The notes under the pieces are model-generated. The model did no database searches. It was not told the DNA's origin and saw nothing but the letters and a program-made list of their open reading frames with translations. A program made the translations under genes and the position numbers. 64,000 bases of DNA from Aureimonas sp. Leaf427 (GTDB taxonomy: Bacteria; Pseudomonadota; Alphaproteobacteria; Rhizobiales; Rhizobiaceae): the NCBI RefSeq assembly GCF_001425485.1, contig NZ_LMQW01000005.1, forward strand, positions 1 through 64,000. Direction: 5' to 3'. Shown in pieces: positions 1 through 6,660 of this stretch. Each line of letters starts with the position of its first letter. Positions within the stretch are counted from its first letter, which is position 1.

Positions 1-279
1 CGAACGCGTCCCGACATCGCGAAGCGACGTCAATGCTTCGACGAACCGATCCCGGAAAACGGCGCTGTCGGCGACCGTGCCGAATATGTCGCGCTCCTCT
101 AGAAACGACAGCGGTTCATCCCGCGAGCGCAAAGCCGCCGCGTGCAGACGGTCCGCGTTCACGTCGTTGAAAACGATCTCCCGGCCGCTGTCCGAAACAC
201 CTTCGAAATAGCGGCACCACAAGGCGGATAAGCTCAAGACGGAGGCATGCGCCAGATCTGCCGGCGTCTCATATCGAGT
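1..279 (-). pseudogene. Mannitol dehydrogenase-family C-terminal fragment, 5'-truncated
   Basis: The minus strand is open for 93 codons and encodes the helical C-terminal domain of the polyol-specific long-chain dehydrogenase/reductase family (mannitol 2-dehydrogenase, fructuronate reductase). Recognisable stretches are LSALWCRYFEGVSDSGR near the front and FLEERDIFGTVADSAVF further on. Intact members have about 480 residues with an N-terminal NAD-binding domain. Here an in-frame TGA sits at 280-282, no ATG or GTG start follows it, and the next gene upstream ends only 8 bases further on at 290, so the N-terminal two thirds are absent. The 3' end lies outside the window. A LacI regulator, a common partner of polyol genes, lies 1 kb away. 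I infer a decayed remnant. An assembly error or an unusual TTG start of a stand-alone domain are the alternatives. Confidence 0.7.
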
Positions 280-289
280 TCAACCGACG

Positions 290-757
290 TTAGCCGCGGG
301 CCGGGACGATCGTGATCAACTCGTCGTTCGGATAGACGGATTCGTAGAGAACGCCGTCGCCCGGCGCGAATTCGAGGATCGTCGCGCCGTCGCGGTCCGC
401 CATGACCAGCGTGCCGTCGGCCCCCGATCGCCATTGGGCGATGCGGGAGAGGGAGGGGGAGGTCTTGCAGTCGCGGCCGAGCGGGACGTCGGTGAAGGTC
501 GCACCAGCCGAACCCGCACCGTCGGCCTTGCAGGTCGTGCCGCTGCGAAGATCGATGAGCCGAAGCCCGTCTGGTCGCGTGCCCGTTGCAGAACCGATGC
601 TCCCCGTCTCCACCGCGTCGAGATCATCGGACGTCAATGCGTTCGCCGCCAGCATGGGGGCGGCTTCGGCGACGGACGACGAGAGCGAGCCCTGCAGGTT
701 GGATGCGAAGAACGAGCCGACGAGGCCGGTGGCGAGGGCAATGGTTGCGAAGCGCAT
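290..757 (-). CDS. Secreted AprI/Inh-like (metalloprotease inhibitor family) protein
   Basis: A 155-residue protein with a hydrophobic N-terminal signal peptide (about residues 1-31, ending near SVAEA). The rest resembles the small beta-barrel AprI/Inh fold: two cysteines about 20 residues apart (in GTTCKAD and GRDCKTS) that could form the family disulfide, a conserved tryptophan (AQWRSG) and a C-terminal strand pattern around GDGVLYESVYP. Family members inhibit serralysin-type metalloproteases in the periplasm, but many rhizobial relatives have no known protease target and none is encoded here. The start at 757 is chosen because the signal peptide begins there and a purine-rich AGAAAGG lies about 10 bases upstream; the longer reading frame back to 886 adds only a basic, unrecognisable tail. 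The family call is moderate. Confidence 0.6.
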   Translation of the reverse strand: MRFATIALATGLVGSFFASNLQGSLSSSVAEAAPMLAANALTSDDLDAVETGSIGSATGTRPDGLRLIDLRSGTTCKADGAGSAGATFTDVPLGRDCKTSPSLSRIAQWRSGADGTLVMADRDGATILEFAPGDGVLYESVYPNDELITIVPARG

Positions 758-1319
758 GAGGGTTTCGACCTTTCTCCGGTGAGCGGCCCACATCCGGGCG
801 GACCCGGTTGGACGACGCCGCGTCTTGAGCGGGCCGGATCGGTCTTGGTGGCCATCGGCCAGTCGCGATGCGCTCCGAACCTTCAACGATTCTCCTTCAG
901 CCTATTCGTCCGGGATGGATCGAAGCTGACGTCGCGCGGGTCGATGGAAGCTGCATTCCAAAGCGCAGGATCGAGCAGCGCGCATTGAGAGCATCTCTCG
1001 GGAGATCGACCGGACTCGTCGAAGCGAAAGAGATGGATACTGATATCGAAGGCAGAAACGTCGCTGTTGCGCGAATGCCGTCGCTTCGCAGCCGACGGGT
1101 GAGGCTGAACCGAGCCGGAATCCCGTCGCCGCGTCGCGAGCGGGCGCCCGAGGGGCGACGTTGGCTGTGCCCACGTGGCCGGAAACCGCGCTTAGATAAC
1201 CCGACCCTCGGGAAAATACGGGCGAAGGGTAGAGAAGGTTCGATCTGCCAAGCCGGAACCGCGGCCGAACCACCTTTTCCGTCGTATCAGCGCCACACGT
1301 CAGTTGCAGCCCGATCCGA
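758..1319. other. Non-coding stretch, no gene seen
   Basis: 562 bases between the starts/ends of two minus-strand genes. Short open frames exist on both strands but they are arginine-rich, start without ribosome sites and match no family I recognise. It should contain the promoter of the AprI-like gene (near 758-860) and the 3' region of the LacI gene. I see no tRNA, clear terminator or repeat. Confidence 0.5.
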
Positions 1320-2339
1320 TCAGTCCGGGCTCGGCGACCCGCAGGATTGGCGGATCTTCAGCTCGGGGGTGATCAGTTCGAGCCGTCCCTCCGCGGGTTC
1401 GCCGCCGAGGCGCTTCAGGAGGGAGTCCGCGGCGCGACGGCCGACTTCGCTCTGGCCGTTGGCCACCGTCGTCAAGGGCGGCATGGCGATGACGGCCTCG
1501 TCGATATCGTCGTAGCCGGTGACGGCGACGTCGATGCCGGCGCGAAGGCCCGCGCGGCTGAGGCCGTACATGAAGCCGAGCGCGACGAGGTCCGAGAAGC
1601 AGGCGACGGCGGTCGGGCGGTCGGGCAGGGCGAGGAAATCCGCCGCCGCGTCGAAGCCGGAATGGCGACTGCGCGGGCCTGAAATCCGCCATTCCGGTTT
1701 CGGCTCGATGCCGGCTTCGAGGAGCGCCCGCCGATAGCCGGTCGCCCGGTCGCGGCCCGTGGAGGTCGTCTCGGCCCCGCCGACCATCGCGATCTTGCGA
1801 TGGCCGAGCGAGAGAAGATGGCGAACGGCAAGACTCATTCCATAGGCGTCGTCGCCGCGAAAGCTGGTCACGCCCGCGCCCTCGACGCTGCGGGCGATGA
1901 GGACGACGGGAAGATCGTTCTCCTCGGCCAGACGAATGTCGCTCGCCGGCGTGCCGATGGCGGGCGACATGATCAGCCCGTCCGCGCCGAGCTGCAGCAT
2001 CGTGTCGACGAAGGAACGCTGTTTGGTCAGATCGTCGTAGTGGTTGCAGAGGACGAAGGTCTGGCGGTGCCGATCCAGTTCGTTCTCGATCGACTTCAGG
2101 ATTTCGCCGAAGAACGGGTTCATGATGTCGTGCACGCAGACGCCGACGATCCCCGAGCGCGAGGTGCGAAGGCTCGCGGCGCGGCGATTGTAGATATAGC
2201 CGGAGCTGCGCGCCTGCTCCTTGATGCGCTCGCGCGTGACCTCGGCGACGAGAGGGCTGTCGCGCAAGGCCAGCGAGACGGTGGCGGTGGAGAGCCCGAG
2301 CGCTTCGGCGATGGTGGAAAGCTTGACCTTCTGCGCCAT
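1320..2339 (-). CDS. LacI-family transcriptional regulator
   Basis: 339 residues, the usual LacI/GalR length. An N-terminal helix-turn-helix (residues 5-25, KLSTIAEALGLSTATVSLAL) is followed by the hinge helix and a periplasmic-binding-protein-like sensor domain (from about residue 62, IVGVCVHDIMNPFFGEIL). Motifs typical of the family are present: RRAASLRTSRS before the core, CFSDLVALGFMYGL, and the TGYDDIDEAVIAMPPLTTV block near the C-terminus. It would repress a sugar or sugar-alcohol operon and release DNA on effector binding. The only carbohydrate gene nearby is the truncated mannitol-dehydrogenase fragment at 1-279, so its present target is unclear. Start ATG at 2339 gives the canonical HTH position. 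Confidence 0.92.
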   Translation of the reverse strand: MAQKVKLSTIAEALGLSTATVSLALRDSPLVAEVTRERIKEQARSSGYIYNRRAASLRTSRSGIVGVCVHDIMNPFFGEILKSIENELDRHRQTFVLCNHYDDLTKQRSFVDTMLQLGADGLIMSPAIGTPASDIRLAEENDLPVVLIARSVEGAGVTSFRGDDAYGMSLAVRHLLSLGHRKIAMVGGAETTSTGRDRATGYRRALLEAGIEPKPEWRISGPRSRHSGFDAAADFLALPDRPTAVACFSDLVALGFMYGLSRAGLRAGIDVAVTGYDDIDEAVIAMPPLTTVANGQSEVGRRAADSLLKRLGGEPAEGRLELITPELKIRQSCGSPSPD

Positions 2340-2435
2340 CGGATCAGGCGCTCCGGCGCGAGCGGGGAAGAATGCGGGGCAAGCGCGAGGGACTCCGTCT
2401 GGTCGAAAAGGGCGAGCGGGCAGCGGCCATTCGGG

Positions 2436-2906
2436 TCACGCCGTCTCCGGTAGGTCGTCTGTGTCGTCGACCTCCGAGCCGAGATTGCGCTCCACCCGCT
2501 GCAGGAGCTTGCGCAGCGACTTGCGCTCCTTGTCGCTCAGCCCCTTCAGGGCCTCGCGTTCCACCGCCTTCTGCGCGATGCGCACCTCCTGCAGGAGAGC
2601 CAGACCCTTTTCCGTGAGAAAGGCGTGGCTCTGCCGGGCGTCGGTGGGGGAGGGCCGCTTTTCCAGGATGTCCTGCGAGGCGAGCCGGGCGACCGTCTTG
2701 GTGATGGTCGGCGGGCGCACGCTCAGCCGATCCGCCAGATCGCGCAGCGACAGCCCGTCCTCGGCGCCGAGAGCGAGAAGAACGGCATCCTGGCCGGGAT
2801 AGACGTCGATCGCAGCCAGATGCGCGGAAAGCGCCGTACGGCTCGCCCGGGCGGAAAGGACGAGCTGCGTCATCGTCGATCGCTTGCGCTTGCGTCCTGC
2901 TGTCAT
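2436..2906 (-). CDS. MarR-family transcriptional regulator
   Basis: 156 residues with the winged-helix core of MarR proteins. After a basic N-terminus, helices lead into PGQDAVLLALG and the DNA-reading segment SLRDLADRLSVRPPTITKTVARL (around residues 56-78); the wing is represented by KRPSPTDARQSHAFLTEKG. The C-terminal helices (dimerisation) are charged and end in an acidic tail. Such dimers normally repress a divergent neighbour and respond to small phenolic or oxidative signals. The gene is divergent from the creatininase-family gene starting 127 bases away, which makes that gene a likely target. Start ATG at 2906 is preferred; an internal ATG at 2873 would remove only an 11-residue basic extension. 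Confidence 0.88.
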   Translation of the reverse strand: MTAGRKRKRSTMTQLVLSARASRTALSAHLAAIDVYPGQDAVLLALGAEDGLSLRDLADRLSVRPPTITKTVARLASQDILEKRPSPTDARQSHAFLTEKGLALLQEVRIAQKAVEREALKGLSDKERKSLRKLLQRVERNLGSEVDDTDDLPETA

Positions 2907-3033
2907 GTCACCCGGTTCCGCCTCGGCGCCAAGATGAAGAAGAGGCCTTGCATTGTCCACCCGAGCAGCCGACCAACACGGGGGTGGAGGGCGTGTTTCG
3001 CCCCGGTTTTCGCCCGATGGGCCGGAGGTTTCC

Positions 3034-3825
3034 ATGCATCGCCGCTTCGAGGAGCTGACGACGGTCGATCTTCGCGTGCTCGGCGCCTCGCTCGCCGGTG
3101 TCGTCGCGGTGCTTCCGGTCGCCGCGGTGGAGCAGCACGGGCCCCATCTGCCGCTCGGAACGGATGCGATGATCGCGGAGGGCATGATCGCCAAGCTCCT
3201 GGAGAAACTGGACGAGGCGGCGCCCGTCACCGTCCTGGAGCCGCTGCGGATCGGCGCCTCGATCGAGCACTCGAACTTCCCCGGCACGCTCGATCTCGGC
3301 TTCGCGCCGATGTCGGAGGCGATCGTCGCCATCGGCCGCTCGCTTCATGCGGCGGGGTTCCGGCGGCTGGCGGTGGTCAGCTCGCATGGCGGAAACACGC
3401 CCTCGGTCGATGCGGCGGCCCTCGTGCTGCGCCGCTCGCTCGGCCTCCTCGTGGCGACGGCGAGCTGGATGCGCTTCGGCGTGCCGGAGGGGCTTCTTCC
3501 CGCGGAGGAACTGGCGCACGGCATTCACGGCGGCGCGGTCGAGACCGCGCTCATGCTGCATTTCAGGCCCGATCTCGTGCGGTCCGATCGCATCGCGCCG
3601 GCGCCCTCGCTTCAGGCGCGACTGGAGCGGGACAACCTGCACCTGCGCGCCCATGGGCGGCTCGGCTTCGGCTGGATGGCGAGCGATCTCAATGCCTCCG
3701 GCGTGGTGGGGAACGCCGGGCTCGGCACGGCCGAGATGGGCCGGCGCATCGCCGAGCATCAGGCGGCCCGCTTCGCCGAGTTCCTCGGCGACGCCGCCCG
3801 CTTCGATCTCGCCGTCTTCGACTGA
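3034..3825 (+). CDS. Creatininase-family amidohydrolase
   Basis: 263 residues, the usual length of the family. The metal site signature is intact: VEQHGPHLPLGTD (Glu33, His35, Asp44), SSHGGN (residues about 117-122) and a later HGIHGGAVET with the conserved His/Glu. The family includes creatininase (creatinine to creatine), arginine-lyase-like FAPy deformylases and the mycofactocin protein MftE, so substrate cannot be fixed by motif alone. A strong GGAGG six bases upstream of the ATG at 3034 sets the start. It is divergent from a MarR regulator. A sarcosine oxidase operon 22 kb downstream could complete a creatinine-creatine-sarcosine route, but no creatinase is in the window, so this link is speculative. 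Confidence 0.85.
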   Translation: MHRRFEELTTVDLRVLGASLAGVVAVLPVAAVEQHGPHLPLGTDAMIAEGMIAKLLEKLDEAAPVTVLEPLRIGASIEHSNFPGTLDLGFAPMSEAIVAIGRSLHAAGFRRLAVVSSHGGNTPSVDAAALVLRRSLGLLVATASWMRFGVPEGLLPAEELAHGIHGGAVETALMLHFRPDLVRSDRIAPAPSLQARLERDNLHLRAHGRLGFGWMASDLNASGVVGNAGLGTAEMGRRIAEHQAARFAEFLGDAARFDLAVFD

Positions 3826-3897
3826 AGGGGCTGCGGCTCCCCCCGTGCATTTCGTCGCCGCGGCGCTTATATGCGGCCGACCATCAAGGAGACAGCT

Positions 3898-5082
3898 ATG
3901 TCTGACACCTCTCGCGCTTCGGATGCCCAGATCCCCGTCACCGTTCTCACCGGCTATCTCGGCGCCGGCAAGACGACGCTGCTCAACCGGATTCTCTCCG
4001 AGAATCACGGCAAGCGCTACGCGGTCATCGTCAACGAGTTCGGCGAGATCGGCATCGACAACGATCTCATCGTGGAATCCGACGAGGAGATCTACGAGAT
4101 GAACAATGGCTGCGTCTGTTGCACGGTGCGCGGCGATCTCGTGCGCGTGGTGGAAGGGCTGACCAAGCGTCCCGGCCGCTTCGACGCGATCATCGTGGAG
4201 ACGACGGGCCTTGCCGATCCCGTGCCGGTCGCCCAGACCTTCTTCATGGACGAGGACGTGCGCGCCAAGACGCGGCTCGACGCCGTGGTCGCGCTGGTCG
4301 ATGCCAAGCACCTGCCGCTGCGGCTGAAGGATTCGCGCGAGGCCGAGGATCAGATCGCGTTCGCCGACGTCATCATCCTCAACAAGACCGATCTCGTGAC
4401 GCCGGAAGAACTCGCCAAGGTCGAGGCGACCGTGCGCGCCATCAATCCCGTCGCCCGCATCCACCGCACGACCCGGGCCGGCGTCGCGATCGACCGCGTT
4501 CTCGACCAGGGCGCCTTCGACCTCTCGCGCGTGCTCGATGCCGATCCGGAGTTCCTGAAGGAGGCCGAACAGGCGCATGACGAGCATGTCTGCGGCCCCG
4601 ACTGCGACCACGACCATCATCATCACGACCATGCGCATCATGCGCACGATCACGATCACCGCCACGATCATGGCGGTCACGACCACCATGGCCATGATCA
4701 CCACGGCCACGATCATCATGGGCATGACCATGCCCATCACGACGCGGCCTCGCCGATCCACGACGTGACGGTCGTCTCGATCTCGCTGCGGGCGGGCGAG
4801 ATGGACCAGCGGCGCTTCTTCCCCTGGATTCAGACCCTGACGCAGGAGCAGGGGCCGAAGATCCTGCGCCTCAAGGGGATTATCGCCTTCGCCGGCGACG
4901 ACGACCGCTATGTCGTGCAGGGCGTCCACATGATCGTGGAGGGCGACCACCAGCGGCCCTGGCGGGAAGGCGAGGCGCGCGAGAGCCGGCTCGTCTTCAT
5001 CGGGCGCGATCTCGACGCTGCGGCTCTGAAGACGGAGTTCGAGGCCTGTATCGCCAAGGAGCGCCAGAAGGCCGACGCTTGA
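3898..5082 (+). CDS. COG0523 (CobW/ZNG1-type) GTP-dependent metallochaperone
   Basis: 394 residues. GTPase motifs are complete: Walker A GYLGAGKT (residues 19-26), ETTG (101-104), NKTD (162-165). The metal-binding CxCC signature of the COG0523 family is present as GCVCC (71-75). Between the GTPase and the C-terminal CobW_C domain lies an extreme histidine/aspartate-rich linker (about 227-281, roughly half His, with repeated HDHHG units and a CGPDC motif). COG0523 proteins deliver Zn, Co or Fe to client enzymes; His-rich versions are usually zinc-linked. The stop codon overlaps the start of the WD40 gene, implying translational coupling. I saw no obvious Zur site in the 72 bases upstream. ATG at 3898 follows AAGGAGA. 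Confidence 0.93.
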   Translation: MSDTSRASDAQIPVTVLTGYLGAGKTTLLNRILSENHGKRYAVIVNEFGEIGIDNDLIVESDEEIYEMNNGCVCCTVRGDLVRVVEGLTKRPGRFDAIIVETTGLADPVPVAQTFFMDEDVRAKTRLDAVVALVDAKHLPLRLKDSREAEDQIAFADVIILNKTDLVTPEELAKVEATVRAINPVARIHRTTRAGVAIDRVLDQGAFDLSRVLDADPEFLKEAEQAHDEHVCGPDCDHDHHHHDHAHHAHDHDHRHDHGGHDHHGHDHHGHDHHGHDHAHHDAASPIHDVTVVSISLRAGEMDQRRFFPWIQTLTQEQGPKILRLKGIIAFAGDDDRYVVQGVHMIVEGDHQRPWREGEARESRLVFIGRDLDAAALKTEFEACIAKERQKADA

Positions 5083-6059
5083 TGCCATCGATCGCACCTT
5101 ATGATTTCGGCGCTTACGTCGAATGGGCCGGCTTCCTTTCGGGGGAGCCGGTCTTCGCATTGGCCGACGGCACCGTTCGCTTTCCCGCAGGCGGCGAGCG
5201 CGTGGTCGAGGCCCATCGCGGCGGCCTTCTCACGGCGCGCTTCGATGCGGGCGCCGGCCGTCTTCTGACGGGCGGCGAGGATGGCCGGGTCGTCGCCATC
5301 GCCGGCGACGGGCCGGCGAAGGAACTCGCCTCGATCGGCCGCAAGTGGATCGGCGCCGTCGCGCCCGGACCCGGCGGCGCGGTGGGCTTCGCCTCCGGGC
5401 GAACCGCCTATGTCCTGCCGGCCTCCGGCCCGCTGCGGGAGTTCGTGCACCAGCGCTCGGTGGAGGACATCGCCTTCGCGCCGAAGGGCCTGCGCATCGC
5501 GACCGCGCGCTACGACGGCGCCTCGCTCTATTTCGCAGGGACCGACAGCCCGCCGGCCCATCTCGAATGGAAGGGCGCGCATATCGGCATCGCCTTCTCG
5601 CCGGACGGGCGCTTCCTCGTCACGCGCATGCAGGAGAACGCGCTTCACGGCTGGCGCGTCGAGGACGGCAAGCACATGAAGATGACGGGCTATCCCGCCA
5701 AGGTGAAGTCCTGGTCCTGGTCCGCCAAGGGCAAGTTCCTGGCGACCTCGGGCGCGCCGGCTGCGATCCTCTGGCCCTTCTCCGCCAAGGACGGCCCGAT
5801 GGGCAAGGCTCCGCTGGAGCTCGGCACGCGCGGCACCATGCAGGTGACGGCCGTCTCCTGCCACCCCGCCGAGGATATGGTGGCGATCGGCTATGGCGAC
5901 GGCATGATCCTCGCCGTCCGCTTCTCCGACGCGCGCGAGGCGCTGCTGCGGCGCGCGGGCAAGGGCGCGATCACGGCGCTCGGCTGGGACAAGCCCGGTG
6001 CCCGCCTCTCCTTCGGCGCGGAGGAGGGCGAGGCCGGGGTCATCGACATCGCGGGGTAA
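5082..6059 (+). CDS. WD40-repeat protein coupled to the CobW-type GTPase
   Basis: 325 residues with repeated beta-propeller blades; recognisable units include LLTGGEDGRVVAI, DIAFAPKGLRIATARYDGASLYF, IAFSPDGRFLVTRM, SWSAKGKFLATSGAPAAILW and AVSCHPAEDMVAIGYGDGMILAV. About seven blades can be counted. No signal peptide, so cytoplasmic. The ATG at 5082 overlaps the TGA of the metallochaperone gene (TGATG), which is strong evidence for co-translation. A propeller beside a COG0523 GTPase could be a scaffold or client-recognition subunit. I recall similar pairs in other alphaproteobacteria but no function is established to my knowledge. A blade-internal W-D dipeptide is mostly degenerate, as in many bacterial copies. 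Confidence 0.88.
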   Translation: MPSIAPYDFGAYVEWAGFLSGEPVFALADGTVRFPAGGERVVEAHRGGLLTARFDAGAGRLLTGGEDGRVVAIAGDGPAKELASIGRKWIGAVAPGPGGAVGFASGRTAYVLPASGPLREFVHQRSVEDIAFAPKGLRIATARYDGASLYFAGTDSPPAHLEWKGAHIGIAFSPDGRFLVTRMQENALHGWRVEDGKHMKMTGYPAKVKSWSWSAKGKFLATSGAPAAILWPFSAKDGPMGKAPLELGTRGTMQVTAVSCHPAEDMVAIGYGDGMILAVRFSDAREALLRRAGKGAITALGWDKPGARLSFGAEEGEAGVIDIAG

Positions 6060-6310
6060 AGCGCCGGGCGAATGCTGCCGTCTTGCGGCCGGGGCCGGGG
6101 CCCCGTCGCAAGCGGCGGCTGCGGTCTTGCGGAGAGACCCGGCTTTTCCGCGCCTCGAAGGCTCCCGTCGTTCGAGGCGATTGACGGCGGGAAGCATCCT
6201 GTGGCAACACTTGGCTCGTGCTCCCGCACATCACGTCGTAAGCGTTAACGTCATGCAACGCGCCATCGAACCGCCGATATCATCGGCCGTTCGCACGACG
6301 GAGTCCGGGC

Positions 6311-6559
6311 ATGATCGCCTTTCGCAAGCTTCCCTCTCGTTACAACGGCATCGTCCTGCCGTTCTTTCTGTCCCTGATGATGTGCTGCATCGTCTCCGGC
6401 ATCTCCACGATGCGGGCGGTCGGGCTCGCCCCCGACCTCGCCGAGCAATGGCTGCGCGGCTGGGCGCTCTCCTGGCCCGTGGCCTTCCCCGTCCTCCTGC
6501 TGGTCATGCCCTTCGTGCGGCGCCTGACAGGATGGTTCGTGGAAGCGCCCAAGCGCTGA
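6311..6559 (+). CDS. DUF2798 small membrane protein
   Basis: 82 residues with two predicted membrane segments (about 13-34 and 50-70) separated by a short loop (GLAPDLAEQWLRGW). This matches the DUF2798 family, small two-helix proteins of unknown function. The segment LPFFLSLMMCCIVSGISTM and the ending VRRLTGWFVEAPKR fit the family well. A hairpin terminator follows immediately. The gene stands alone, facing a convergent histidine-kinase gene. Nothing in the sequence points to a role. Confidence 0.82.
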   Translation: MIAFRKLPSRYNGIVLPFFLSLMMCCIVSGISTMRAVGLAPDLAEQWLRGWALSWPVAFPVLLLVMPFVRRLTGWFVEAPKR

Positions 6560-6567
6560 AACCAAGC

Positions 6568-6606
6568 AACGCCTTGCGTGCGATCCGTCCGCGCAAGGCG
6601 TTCTTT
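6568..6606 (+). terminator. Rho-independent terminator after DUF2798
   Basis: A perfect 11-bp inverted repeat (AACGCCTTGCG at 6568-6578 and its complement at 6592-6602) with a 13-base loop, followed by CTTTTG. It lies 9 bases past the DUF2798 stop and in front of the convergent kinase gene, so it may serve both strands. Confidence 0.8.
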
Positions 6607-6660
6607 TGAGTGCCTGCAGCAATTCACCTCTCGAAAAACGGCAGCGAACCGAAATCGGCA

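Noticed and set aside
902-1273. Minus-strand frame of 123 codons
   Set aside because: Arg/Ser-rich, no homology or ribosome site; region treated as non-coding.
2908-5160. 750-codon open frame opposite the CobW and creatininase genes
   Set aside because: Shadow of the high-GC coding strand; its composition is the antisense of the His-rich linker, and no family or start signal fits.
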